In this document: positions 51,606-59,649 of the stretch, piece by piece
How the letters are laid out: every line of letters begins with the position of its first letter
Position numbering within the stretch: the first letter of the stretch is position 1
NCBI GenBank assembly: GCA_963205185.1
Contig: CAUJHZ010000067.1
Coordinates: 60,186-124,185 of the forward strand
Source: Planctomycetota bacterium
Lineage (GTDB): Bacteria > Planctomycetota > Phycisphaerae > Phycisphaerales > UBA5793
DNA: 64,000 bases
Direction of reading: 5' to 3'
Made by a program: the position numbers and the translations under genes
The notes under the pieces: model-generated
Told to the model about the DNA's origin: nothing
The model's database searches: none
Seen by the model: only the letters and a program-made list of their open reading frames with translations

Positions 51606-52033
51606 GCACCTCCGATCCACGAGGGCGGCGCAGCTGAGTAGGCGACCTTGGCCGTGACAGACACGGTGATGCCTTCCTCGAGCGGCTCGCTGCGGCTGAA
51701 GGAACTGATCATGAAGTCGGCCTGCAATCCCTGCCCGCCGGTGTCGTCGAGGACCTGGAAGCCCAGGATGGCGTTGTTGAGGTAGGCATTGCGGATCGCG
51801 GTGAAGCCGGCGTCAGCGGTGTCCCAGACCATCTCGAATTCGATGGTGGCGGACTTGAGCGTGGCGACGTTGGCGCGCCAGCCCGCATTCGCCCGCGTGG
51901 TGAGATCCGCCTCGGCCGCTTCGAGATTGAGCGTCACATCGCGGACATTGGTCAGTTCGAGCCATGCTCCGCCGGCGCCCTGGCCGTCCGCCTTGTAGTT
52001 GAGGACGGCCTCCATGCCGAGTTTGAAGCCCAT
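51602..52033 (-). CDS. Phage major tail tube protein
   Basis: The 143-residue protein has the tail tube pattern: an early strand EAVLNYKADGQGAG, LTNVRDVTLNLEAAEADLTTRANAGWRANVATLKSATIEFEMVWD, and an end with FMISSFSRSEPLEEGITVSVTAKVAY. This corresponds to TP901-1-type tube proteins, which stack as hexamers. It is just downstream of the connector genes and ahead of the chaperone pair, the standard order. Confidence 0.8.
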   Translation of the reverse strand: MGFKLGMEAVLNYKADGQGAGGAWLELTNVRDVTLNLEAAEADLTTRANAGWRANVATLKSATIEFEMVWDTADAGFTAIRNAYLNNAILGFQVLDDTGGQGLQADFMISSFSRSEPLEEGITVSVTAKVAYSAAPPSWIGGA

Positions 52034-52051
52034 GGGTCACGGTCCTTTCGT

Positions 52052-52477
52052 CTATGTCCTCACCCTGTAGGTGACCGACACGACACTCGTGAATGCGCGC
52101 TGCTGATCGAGGTGTTCGGGCGAAATGAGCGGATCCGTCGCGGTGGCGAGCCATGCCGCCTCTGGCGCTCCCACCAGCCGCTGGTGACTCAGGTGCTCGG
52201 CGATCTCCTCCACCAGCGCGATCAGTGCGTCGGCGTCCGGATCACCCGCCACCTTCTTCTGCACGCCCACGTCGATGGTGCAGTCGAGCCACGAATCGCG
52301 CCGGCCCGAGGCAGTCCGCGCCACATTCCGAGGCACGACCGTCATGTGCAGGTTCGCCAGGTCTTCGAGTCCGAGACTGGGCACGAGGTGGCGCTCGGCC
52401 GTGAACGGCATCGAGAACGAGGTCCCGTTGAGACTCGCCACCACGGCGTCGGCGATGATCAGGATCGTGCTGCTCAC
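52052..52477 (-). CDS. Phage head-tail connector/tail terminator-like protein
   Basis: The 141-residue protein starts at GTG 52477, overlapping the preceding stop (GTGA). It has SSTILIIADAVVASLNG at the N-terminus, then VVPRNVARTASGRRDSWLDCTIDVGVQKK and LVEEIAEHLSHQRL, and a beta end with SVVSVTYRVRT. This order fits tail terminator/connector proteins placed between the head-tail joining protein and the tail tube. The role is inferred from synteny. Confidence 0.55.
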   Translation of the reverse strand: MSSTILIIADAVVASLNGTSFSMPFTAERHLVPSLGLEDLANLHMTVVPRNVARTASGRRDSWLDCTIDVGVQKKVAGDPDADALIALVEEIAEHLSHQRLVGAPEAAWLATATDPLISPEHLDQQRAFTSVVSVTYRVRT

Positions 52478-52860
52478 AGTTCCTCCGTGCCCACGTGCTT
52501 GGTGTGGATGCGAAGTGTGGCGCGATTCGAGTCGCTGTAGCGCCACGGCGGCTCGCTGCCCGGCGCCATGACCTCGTAGGTGTACGTGGAGATCGAATCG
52601 GTCTCGACGATCCGATCGCCGGGTTTGGGTAGCGTCGTATCACCGGCGAGGACGAGATCGGCGGCGCGAATGAGAAAGTCCCGCGATTCGATGCGCGTGA
52701 GCCCGCCCGCGTGGTCGTCCTGTTCGAAGACGGTGCGGCCGATCGTGGCCGCCAGTTCCACCTCGCTGCCCCCGCGCTGGTACGTCACCAGACGCGTCAG
52801 GTGCTGGTGACGCTGATCTTCGAGCCATGACAATCCCTGTGCGAGCAGATCTGCGGACAT
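52474..52860 (-). CDS. Phage head-tail joining-like protein
   Basis: The 128-residue protein has LLAQGLSWLEDQRHQHLTRLVTYQRGG and RIESRDFLIRAADL, then YTYEVMAPGSEPPWRYSDSNRATLRIHTK, the pattern of small beta-barrel joining proteins. It lies six bases after the DUF2190 gene and overlaps the next by four. It is likely a head-completion or joining subunit. Confidence 0.6.
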   Translation of the reverse strand: MSADLLAQGLSWLEDQRHQHLTRLVTYQRGGSEVELAATIGRTVFEQDDHAGGLTRIESRDFLIRAADLVLAGDTTLPKPGDRIVETDSISTYTYEVMAPGSEPPWRYSDSNRATLRIHTKHVGTEEL

Positions 52861-52866
52861 GATGCA

Positions 52867-53562
52867 TCACACCGTTGAGAGTGCAGCGCCATCGTTGCAC
52901 ACGAGGCGCCAGACGAGCGTCCCGTTGTTGTCGATCGCGTGGAGGCGGATCGAGTCGTTCACCTCCGCCATCGTGATGGTGTTGTTGCCGGTCTGGTTGA
53001 TCGCCGACGCCACGGAGATGACACACGTGCCGCCGTCGGTCTTGATGAACAGGAGCAGCTCCTGACCGACGAAGGTCGGGATCGCCAGGGTACGGGTTTC
53101 GGAGCCGGCCGTCACGATCGGCACGTATCCCGACTGCGCGACAGGGATCGCGCCGGCGTCGCCGGGGTCGGGAATCGCACCCGTCAGGACGCTCTGGAGG
53201 CCGATGACCGAGTGGTCGACGATCACGCGGGCGGTCGCATCGGACTCCGCTGCGGCCCGCACCGTCTTGCCGAGATAGGCGTTGCCCGTCGAGGTGGTCG
53301 TCAACGCGCCGGTCCCGGCCGTGCCGCCCACGGGATCGCCATTCGCATCCCAGTAGACCGCCACGCCGGCGTTGATCGCGCCCGTCACCTTGACGATGTC
53401 GTAGATGCCCGCCACGCCCAGCGAACCCAGCGCATTGGCGGGAATCGGCGTGCGCGCAAAGCCCGGTAGTGTGCTCTGGACCACCACCTGTCCGGCGGCG
53501 ACGGCGCTGCCGGGGGTGTAGTCGATGGCGCAGCCCTGCGAGACGAATGTTGCCTGTGTCAT
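52867..53562 (-). CDS. DUF2190-type capsid accessory protein with C-terminal extension
   Basis: The 231-residue protein begins TQATFVSQGCAIDYTPGSAVAAGQVVV, the DUF2190 start, followed by GIYDIVKVTGAINAGVAVYWDANGDPV and a small barrel ending near residue 118. A second beta domain follows (about 125-230, VTAGSETRTLAIPTFVGQELLLFIKTDGGTCVISVASAI), possibly a decoration. DUF2190 proteins cap capsids of HK97-like phages. ATG 53562 has CAGGAG seven bases upstream. It directly follows the capsid gene. Confidence 0.75.
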   Translation of the reverse strand: MTQATFVSQGCAIDYTPGSAVAAGQVVVQSTLPGFARTPIPANALGSLGVAGIYDIVKVTGAINAGVAVYWDANGDPVGGTAGTGALTTTSTGNAYLGKTVRAAAESDATARVIVDHSVIGLQSVLTGAIPDPGDAGAIPVAQSGYVPIVTAGSETRTLAIPTFVGQELLLFIKTDGGTCVISVASAINQTGNNTITMAEVNDSIRLHAIDNNGTLVWRLVCNDGAALSTV

Positions 53563-53621
53563 GTTCAAACTCCTGATTCACCTGTGTCGCTGGAACCGAA
53601 TCACTCAGATTCCGCGCCCGA

Positions 53622-55634
53622 TCATGCCTCGCCCTTACTCTTGGTCCCGCCCCGCGGATCCTGCAACGCACAACCGAAATCGTGATACCCGCGCATCTGG
53701 ATTCCCAGCACGTTGAAGTCGGCCTCGGCCGTTTCAATCGTGGGCGACTCCTGCCCGTTCAGGAATGCGACCTCGATCACCGGCAGGTCTGCGGCGTCGG
53801 CCAGCAGATACCACGCCTTGCTCGAGTTGCCGGTGTACTGGGCGTTGCTCAGATACCGGCTCACCTCGACGCGGAACTTGCCCTGGTGCGGGTTGCTCAC
53901 CGGGTACTTCGTGCTCGCCGTCGTGTCGCGCAGTTCCATGCTCTTGAAGAGCTGGGTTCCGATGGCGCTCAGTGCCGTCGGCACGAGCAGGATGGCGGGC
54001 ATGACGCCGATGGGCTTGCCGTCGCCATCGATCTGGTCCATGAAGGTGACTTCGCCCTTGGTCAGGCCGTCAATGGTCAGGGCCGTGTCGGCGCCACTGA
54101 TGTAGTTCTTGTTGCCAACCTTGAAGAAGTCGGTGTTGGCCAGGAAGATCGTCCAGAAGACATCGTTGATCTTCAGGCCTGATCCGCGACCCAACTTGCG
54201 CGGCACCGTCGTGATGGCGCCCAGGTCATCGTTGATGATGTCGCGCCGATCGATGGAGAGCAGCAGGCCGTAAGTGTCGGCCTTGTTGGTGTACTGCTCC
54301 TCGCCGAGGCTGCCGTGCTTGAGTTCGCCACCGGGCGCGACGACCTCGTACTGATCCTTGCCGATGAGTCGATAGGACGTGACGGTCTTGAAGTCGCTCA
54401 CATTGCGGACCGCGGTGATGTTCCGCCAGGTCCGCTCGACGGAGAAGAACCCTTCGAGGAGGAACTTGTTGGCGACGTTGCTGAGAATCCCGCCGATGTC
54501 GATCGTGCTCAGACCGGCCTCGATGCCGGGATTGAAGGCGAACTTGAGCACATTGCGGCTGTCGCGGAAGTTACGGCCGCTGTAGCCATTCGCCCACGCG
54601 GCTTCGAGGAGCAGTTCCTGAAGCCCGATGCCGCCGCGGAAACGCTTGGCGGCCAGATCAAGCGCCTGCGTTTCGCAGTGCTTTTCGGGTTCATCAAGTC
54701 CAGCCGTGAGCATGCACGCCGCTTCGAGCACCTGGGTGCTGACATTCTGGTCGTGGACGTGGATCGCCGGGGCCTTGGGCCGGTTGGCTCGGAGGATCTC
54801 CAGCTCGGTGCGAGTTGCATCCCAGCCCTCGCGGATCGCCTTGGCTTCGACCTCGTTGTGCTGTCCGGCGCAGAGGCGGCGGACAGCCGCGATGCGGCTC
54901 GTCTCGGCCAGCGCCTGCGCGCGGATGTCCTCGATGGCGCTGGCGTTGACCTTGCTCGCGTCATCGGTCGATTCGCCCTTGGGCTGTGTCACCGTGCCGT
55001 TGTTGCCGGCGGTCCCGTTGTCCTTCGTGTCACCGTCCATGATGTTCTCCTGAGTCGCAGCGATCGCCGCGACGTTCACACTGGTCTTTCCGTCCGCGCC
55101 CAGGTCCACGAAACTGATCTCGCCCAGTGTCGCTTTGCGGACCACATTCACCGGCCCGGCGAACTCGCGGCCGTTGACAAGCACCTTCTGCCCTTCGCGG
55201 ATGAACTCGAACTCTTCCACCGACGCGCCCACCGACGCCTGCCAGGGGAAACCGTTCTTCGAGGAGGTGACGATCTCCCGGGCCGTGGGCGTGTCGCGCG
55301 AGACGAGTCCCGAAGCGATCAACTGGCCCTGTTCGATGCGGATCGCGTCGGTATGGCCGACGCCCGAGGCCGGGTCATGGCTGAAACGGATCGGCCGCAT
55401 CTGCGAGGGAATGTTCAGTCCCGCCAGATCGAGGATGACGGCGTGCCGCCAGCCCGCGACTCGCATGGCGCTGCCGGTGTAGGCGATCATCTTGAAGCGC
55501 GGCAATGCCGTGGTTCCCTCGCCGGCCGCGGCCTCGATGTCGATCTGCGCTGCGGCAGTGATCTCGATGGTCTGTGCCGCGCCCTGTTCAGGCTGCGATG
55601 CGGCTGATCGCGTTGGCGTCTTGCTCTTGGCCAT
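53622..55634 (-). CDS. Fused prohead protease and major capsid protein
   Basis: The 670-residue protein unites two phage functions. Residues ~30-200 read as an HK97-type prohead protease, with IRFSHDPASGVGHT, PWQASVGASVEEFEFI (catalytic-serine region) and a typical end, LGEISFVDLGADGKTSV. An acidic Gly/Asn linker (about 200-235) leads to a scaffold-like helix (SRIAAVRRLCAGQHNEVEAKAI). Residues ~265-660 are a Mu gpT-like capsid with RFRGGIGLQELLLEAAWANGYSG and KYPVSNPHQGKFRVEVSRYLS. Fusion lets the protease be built into every shell subunit. The start overlaps the portal end by 47 bases. Confidence 0.85.
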   Translation of the reverse strand: MAKSKTPTRSAASQPEQGAAQTIEITAAAQIDIEAAAGEGTTALPRFKMIAYTGSAMRVAGWRHAVILDLAGLNIPSQMRPIRFSHDPASGVGHTDAIRIEQGQLIASGLVSRDTPTAREIVTSSKNGFPWQASVGASVEEFEFIREGQKVLVNGREFAGPVNVVRKATLGEISFVDLGADGKTSVNVAAIAATQENIMDGDTKDNGTAGNNGTVTQPKGESTDDASKVNASAIEDIRAQALAETSRIAAVRRLCAGQHNEVEAKAIREGWDATRTELEILRANRPKAPAIHVHDQNVSTQVLEAACMLTAGLDEPEKHCETQALDLAAKRFRGGIGLQELLLEAAWANGYSGRNFRDSRNVLKFAFNPGIEAGLSTIDIGGILSNVANKFLLEGFFSVERTWRNITAVRNVSDFKTVTSYRLIGKDQYEVVAPGGELKHGSLGEEQYTNKADTYGLLLSIDRRDIINDDLGAITTVPRKLGRGSGLKINDVFWTIFLANTDFFKVGNKNYISGADTALTIDGLTKGEVTFMDQIDGDGKPIGVMPAILLVPTALSAIGTQLFKSMELRDTTASTKYPVSNPHQGKFRVEVSRYLSNAQYTGNSSKAWYLLADAADLPVIEVAFLNGQESPTIETAEADFNVLGIQMRGYHDFGCALQDPRGGTKSKGEA

Positions 55635-57093
55635 CGTCCTCTTCCTTGTCTGTGTCGTCAGGGTTGTCCGCGCGCGGCTGTGCCTGCGCCGGCGTCAGTC
55701 CCAGTTCCTTCATCAGTGCCACTTCACGCGCTCTCTGGCGCAGTTCCTCTTCCCAGTCTCGACCTTGGCGGGCGAACTCGGTGGCGAGTGTCGTCGTGTG
55801 GTTGGCCAGCCGTGTCGCCTGCGCCGTGGCTTCCTTGGCGGGATCGACATGCTCCATCCCATCCCAGAACCAGGTGTGCGGCGTAGCGACGCCGATCGCC
55901 CGCATCGACTGCGGCAGCAGGCCCTCGACGAGTACCGCCTCATCAAGCCAGGCGCGGAGAATCCGATCGAGCACCGCCGTCTGGAGATGGTTCTGCTCGA
56001 CGCGGATGGACTTGTAGTAGGTCTGGTGGTCGAGCCGGCCGGAGGCGTAGTTGTACCCGCTGGAATTCCCCGCCGCGACATTGAAAGGCATGTTCAGGCA
56101 ACGCGCGATCTCGTTGAGGATTTCGCGCTTGAACTCGGCGTACGTCGTCGCGGGCTGTTCGGCATGCACCTGGCCGAGTTTCCAGCCGCCGGGCAGGACC
56201 GTCGCCAGACGCTTCTCGAGCTCGACGATGTCCATCGGCTCGAGGGATTCCGCTTCACCGTTGGGAGGGGCGTCGGTGTAGATGACGGCCGCGAAGTCCG
56301 CGGCCGTCTCTGCCGCCGCGATCACCGCGAGTGTGTAGCGCCGCAACTGGGCAAACAGTGGCAGGGCCGGGGTGATGTCGGGGATGCCGCGCCACTGGCC
56401 GGGCCGATCGACACGGTAGTAGTGAACGACCGATGCCGCGGGCACCGTGTCGAAGTCGCCGGAGAAGCCCCACGTGCCGCCGTCGCCCGGATGGCGGCGC
56501 AGGATCGTGTAGGCCACGGGGTTGCCGAACGAGTCGAAAGTGATGCCGTCCGCTTCACCGATGCGTAGCAATCGACCGGGCGGACTCGTCACCTGATCGG
56601 GTTCGACAAGTCGCAGATCGAGTTGCACCGGCGCCCGGACGGCCGGGTTGCTGGTGAGAATGCCGAAGACCTCGCCGCTCTCGGCCCGGGCCAGCCGCAT
56701 GGTGCGCAACTTCTCCGGCAGGTCGATCGCCTTGCTCCACTGCTCGAATGCCTTTTCGATAATGTCATTGGCCCTGGTGTCGCCGGTGAGCATCTGGAGA
56801 CGCGGCCCGGTGCCGATGGTGTCGTTGGCCAGTGTGAGCACAATTCCCTTGGCGTACGAGTTGTTCGCGACTTCGTATCGGGCCCGGTTGCGCAGGATGC
56901 GCCGGACTTCGGGCGAGAGCGCCGCGTTGGGCGACAGGCCGTCGGCGTTGGCCCAGTGGCGGCGGTTGTCGGTCGTGGTCTGCGCCGAGTCGAACTTGGC
57001 GCGGACCATCCGCACCGGCGGGCGCGACGGCGCGGCCGGCGCCTTGCCGCCATTTCCGCCAAACCACGATGAGACGAGACGTTTGAGCATCAT
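55588..57093 (-). CDS. Lambda-family phage portal protein
   Basis: The 501-residue protein has the portal landmarks: an N-terminal LSPEVRRILRNRARYEVANNSYAKGIVLTLANDTIGTGPRLQML, then EKLRTMRLARAESGEVF, RLVEPDQV, VVHYYRVDRPGQWRGIPDI and a long helical region with YAEFKREILNEIARCLNMPFNVAAG. It forms the dodecameric DNA gate of the head. It starts in the TGATG overlap with the small gene before it; GTG 57096 and ATG 57090 are alternatives. The 3' end overlaps the protease-capsid gene. Confidence 0.92.
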   Translation of the reverse strand: MMLKRLVSSWFGGNGGKAPAAPSRPPVRMVRAKFDSAQTTTDNRRHWANADGLSPNAALSPEVRRILRNRARYEVANNSYAKGIVLTLANDTIGTGPRLQMLTGDTRANDIIEKAFEQWSKAIDLPEKLRTMRLARAESGEVFGILTSNPAVRAPVQLDLRLVEPDQVTSPPGRLLRIGEADGITFDSFGNPVAYTILRRHPGDGGTWGFSGDFDTVPAASVVHYYRVDRPGQWRGIPDITPALPLFAQLRRYTLAVIAAAETAADFAAVIYTDAPPNGEAESLEPMDIVELEKRLATVLPGGWKLGQVHAEQPATTYAEFKREILNEIARCLNMPFNVAAGNSSGYNYASGRLDHQTYYKSIRVEQNHLQTAVLDRILRAWLDEAVLVEGLLPQSMRAIGVATPHTWFWDGMEHVDPAKEATAQATRLANHTTTLATEFARQGRDWEEELRQRAREVALMKELGLTPAQAQPRADNPDDTDKEEDDGQEQDANAISRIAA

Positions 57094-57293
57094 CACGCCG
57101 TACCCGGCGGCTCCAGTTGCACGAACTTCACCTTCAGCCCTTTGCCCCGGCTCGCCTTCTTGCTCTCGAGGTAGCGGTCGGCCTCGATCTGCTCGGCGAG
57201 GCCGTGCTGTTCGACGCTGCCCGAGTCGCCCGCCGCCTTGGCCGGGCCTTGGGCGCTCTGTTTGATCGCCTGCTCGATGTCGGTCTCAGCCAT
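57093..57293 (-). CDS. Small gpW-position phage protein
   Basis: The 66-residue protein (AETDIEQAIKQSAQGPAKAAGDSGSVEQH, LAEQIEADRYLESKKASRGKG, ending LEPPGTA) lies exactly before the portal gene. Its charged helical make-up and position recall lambda gpW or a small connector, but no motif proves it. It overlaps 160 bases with the sigma-like frame upstream in another reading frame, which is why one of the two is likely shifted or run-on. Confidence 0.6.
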   Translation of the reverse strand: MAETDIEQAIKQSAQGPAKAAGDSGSVEQHGLAEQIEADRYLESKKASRGKGLKVKFVQLEPPGTA

Positions 57294-57508
57294 CCCTTGT
57301 CCTCGTAGAAGTCGATGAGAACCGCCATGCGCTTGCGCCAGCGGCGCTGCCGCTGGGCATAGGTGTTCACCGCGGTGGACACGGGCCGCCCCTCCAGGTG
57401 CGCCACCCACGCCTCCTGCACCGCGTCTTCACGGTCGAGCGCAGGGACAAAGCGCAACTCGATCACGAGTCGCGCGGGGTCATCCAGAGGTGGTAGCACA
57501 TGGTCCAT
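57134..57508 (-). CDS. Small sigma-70 region-2-like phage protein, run-on 3' end
   Basis: The first ~75 residues read DDPARLVIELRFVPALDREDAVQEAWVAHLEGRPV and then NTYAQRQRRWRKRM, like a short sigma-factor region 2 (DAVQEAW corresponds to the DLVQE core). The remaining ~50 residues are Arg/Ser-rich and read through the next gene in another frame, so the natural stop was probably lost by a small indel near 57293. Such proteins occur beside terminase or portal genes and may act in late transcription. The start codon lies inside a hairpin arm (57506-57528). Confidence 0.45.
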   Translation of the reverse strand: MDHVLPPLDDPARLVIELRFVPALDREDAVQEAWVAHLEGRPVSTAVNTYAQRQRRWRKRMAVLIDFYEDKGWLRPTSSRRSNRAPKARPRRRATRAASNSTASPSRSRPTATSRARRRAGAKG

Positions 57509-57528
57509 CCGTCAGGTACGGACGGATG
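57506..57528. promoter_or_regulatory. Hairpin covering the start codon of sigma-like gene
   Basis: CATCCGTC (57506-57513) and GACGGATG (57521-57528) pair perfectly over eight bases with a 7-base loop. In the mRNA the 3' arm contains the ATG of the gene starting at 57508, so translation initiation would be hidden until the hairpin opens. A DNA operator role is equally possible. The bases 57529-57879 to its right are otherwise empty. Confidence 0.4.
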
Positions 57529-57879
57529 AAACGCTCAGGGATTGCGGATGGGGAGGGACGGGTGCGAAGTCGTTACACGGGTAGAACTCACTTAGCGACT
57601 TCCACGCTTTCGGTTCGCGCCAGGACACCACGCATCGGACATTGGCGGATGGGTTGATGACCCATTGCGTCATGCCGCACGAGGCAGCACGCCAACGGTT
57701 GAGATGTGAAAGCCGCAAAGTCAACCGCACGACGCAGGCCGAATCCCCGCACGTTCGAGGAATGAAGAGGCCCGCCCCCGATGGAGAGGACGGGCCTTTC
57801 GATGGTGGGAACATGGCGGCCACTCGTGGTTCATCCCCGATGGGAAATGATGCCGGGTCGCGCAACCGACGCGGGAGGA

Positions 57880-59460
57880 TCAGTTCCCGACGACCGCGTC
57901 GAGGATATCGGAAAGGCACTCCTCCGGGCAGGTTCCGCGCATGGCGGCCTGGAACTTGAGCGCGACTCCTCCAGCGTTGCCCGGGACCTCGCGAGTGATC
58001 GCGGCGACGCCTCCACCATCGGCCAAGGCGACGCCGACGACGCGGGCGGGTCGGTTGATGCCCGCGATGCCGAATGAGGCGCAGTACCCTCGAAGTCCGC
58101 TGAAGATCGAAGAGCCGGCATCAAAGCCGTAAACCACCACCACCTGCTCTCCGGGAAAGGCGCCACTGATCGTCCACGTCGCCACCTGGCCCGCGACGAG
58201 GTTATCGACGTCTAGCGAAAGGCATGAACTGGGGACGCACCCCTGATAGCGGGCGATGCGGCTGTCGCCGCCCGTGGACTGCCCGAAGGTGCCGCCGACG
58301 AAGAGCGAGTTGTCGAGGGGCTGAAGCGCGTAGACCTGGGCGTCCATGCCGCTTTCAAGCCCGGACCACTCGGATCCGTTCCACCTGGCGATTTTTGAGG
58401 CGGGGTTGGCGCCAGCCTCGAAGAAGTCGCCGCCGACGTAGAGCGCCGGTCCGGCACCGGTTCCGTCATCGAAGACGTTTAGGCCTCGCACCCAGTCGCT
58501 CACGCCAGGCTCGTTCGTGTTGATGTCGCGCAGGGCGGACCAGTTGGAGCCATCCCACTTGGCGATGCGATTGACGGCGAGGAAGTCTCCGGTGAGAGTG
58601 AACTGGCCGCCGACGAAGAGCGCATCGCCGCCGCCATCGTTGAAGACGGCCATGGCGCGAACGGGCTCATCCCTCAGTCCATTGCCCAGCGCGGACCATG
58701 TGGAGCCGTTCCACTTCGCGACGCGACTGGCCGGCGCCCCGCCCGCCTGGTCAAAGTCTCCTCCGATGTAGAGCGCATCTCCGTTGCCGTCGTCGTAGAC
58801 GCCGAGACAGCGCGCGGTGCTGTTGACGCCGACGGTGCCGCTACCGAGCGCCGACCATGTTTGACTCTGAGGATTCCATTTCGCCACGCGGTTGACAGTC
58901 ACGCCTCCTGCCGTCGTGAAGTTTCCTGCTGCGTAGAGCGCCGGCCCGTTTCCATCGTCGAAGACGGCCAGTGCGTTGACGAGGTTGTTCATGCCGGTAC
59001 CGAGCGCCGACCACGTTGATCCATCCCATTTCGCGATGCGGTTGAGGAGCAGGTTGCCATCGTCGGTGCGGACAAACTGCCCGCCGACATAGAGCGCCGG
59101 GCCGCCGCCGAGTCCGTCATCGAACACGTTCATGCACCAGACGGTGCTATCGAGTCCGACTCCCAGGGGCGACCAGTTGTTGCCGTCCCACTTGCCGATG
59201 CGCTTGAGTGTCTGGCTGCCGCCCTGCTGGAAGAGGCCGCCGACATAGAGCGCTGCGCCGCCCCCGTCGTCCCAGGTGGCGAAAGAGGTGACGATGCTGT
59301 CGAGTGGATGCCCGCTGAAGGTACCAACCCACTCGGGTTGACAGGGCTGAGCGTGGACGGTCGTCGCGCCTACGGCCAAGACGGCAGCACAGAGCAACCC
59401 GACACTGATGCCGATGGAGCCTCGCGGGCTGATGGGAGTTTCCTTTTGACGTTGGTTCAT
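57880..59460 (-). CDS. Secreted beta-propeller-like repeat protein
   Basis: The 526-residue protein has a signal peptide (about residues 15-38) and eight to nine ~45-residue repeats of the form ALYVGG-F...-NRIAKWDGSTWSALG, with DDG or DDGTG between them. These are delta-60-like/kelch-like blades that would form one or two propellers. Residues ~400-526 form a separate C-terminal domain with LSLDVDNLVAGQ. It would be exported to the cell surface or outside. AGGAGG precedes ATG 59460. It has no phage look and breaks the terminase-portal block; binding to glycans or metals would be a guess. Confidence 0.8.
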   Translation of the reverse strand: MNQRQKETPISPRGSIGISVGLLCAAVLAVGATTVHAQPCQPEWVGTFSGHPLDSIVTSFATWDDGGGAALYVGGLFQQGGSQTLKRIGKWDGNNWSPLGVGLDSTVWCMNVFDDGLGGGPALYVGGQFVRTDDGNLLLNRIAKWDGSTWSALGTGMNNLVNALAVFDDGNGPALYAAGNFTTAGGVTVNRVAKWNPQSQTWSALGSGTVGVNSTARCLGVYDDGNGDALYIGGDFDQAGGAPASRVAKWNGSTWSALGNGLRDEPVRAMAVFNDGGGDALFVGGQFTLTGDFLAVNRIAKWDGSNWSALRDINTNEPGVSDWVRGLNVFDDGTGAGPALYVGGDFFEAGANPASKIARWNGSEWSGLESGMDAQVYALQPLDNSLFVGGTFGQSTGGDSRIARYQGCVPSSCLSLDVDNLVAGQVATWTISGAFPGEQVVVVYGFDAGSSIFSGLRGYCASFGIAGINRPARVVGVALADGGGVAAITREVPGNAGGVALKFQAAMRGTCPEECLSDILDAVVGN

Positions 59461-59552
59461 TGCCTCTCCTCCTGCGGTTGAGGTGTTCGATGTCTCGGGC
59501 GGCGATACGGTCCGAACGCCGGAACGTGCCCCCCAAGCGACCTGAATACCAA

Positions 59553-59580
59553 ATTTTACCTGAGATTCATCTGAAAGCAA
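59553..59580 (-). promoter_or_regulatory. Promoter of the beta-propeller gene
   Basis: On the minus strand TTGCTT (59580-59575) and TAAAAT (59558-59553) are separated by 16 bases, giving a start about 85 bases ahead of the ATG at 59460. On the opposite strand a TATACT hexamer (59635-59640) ends ten bases before the ATG at 59650, so that gene may be transcribed leaderless or nearly so. Confidence 0.5.
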
Positions 59581-59649
59581 GAGTCTTTAGGTACATTTTA
59601 TCTGTGCTTTTCCACCTTCTTCGCCCGCGTGGGCTATACTTGACATGCC

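Noticed and set aside
54315..55607. 430-codon plus-strand frame opposite the capsid gene
   Set aside because: Shadow frame; the opposite strand encodes the coherent protease-capsid protein.
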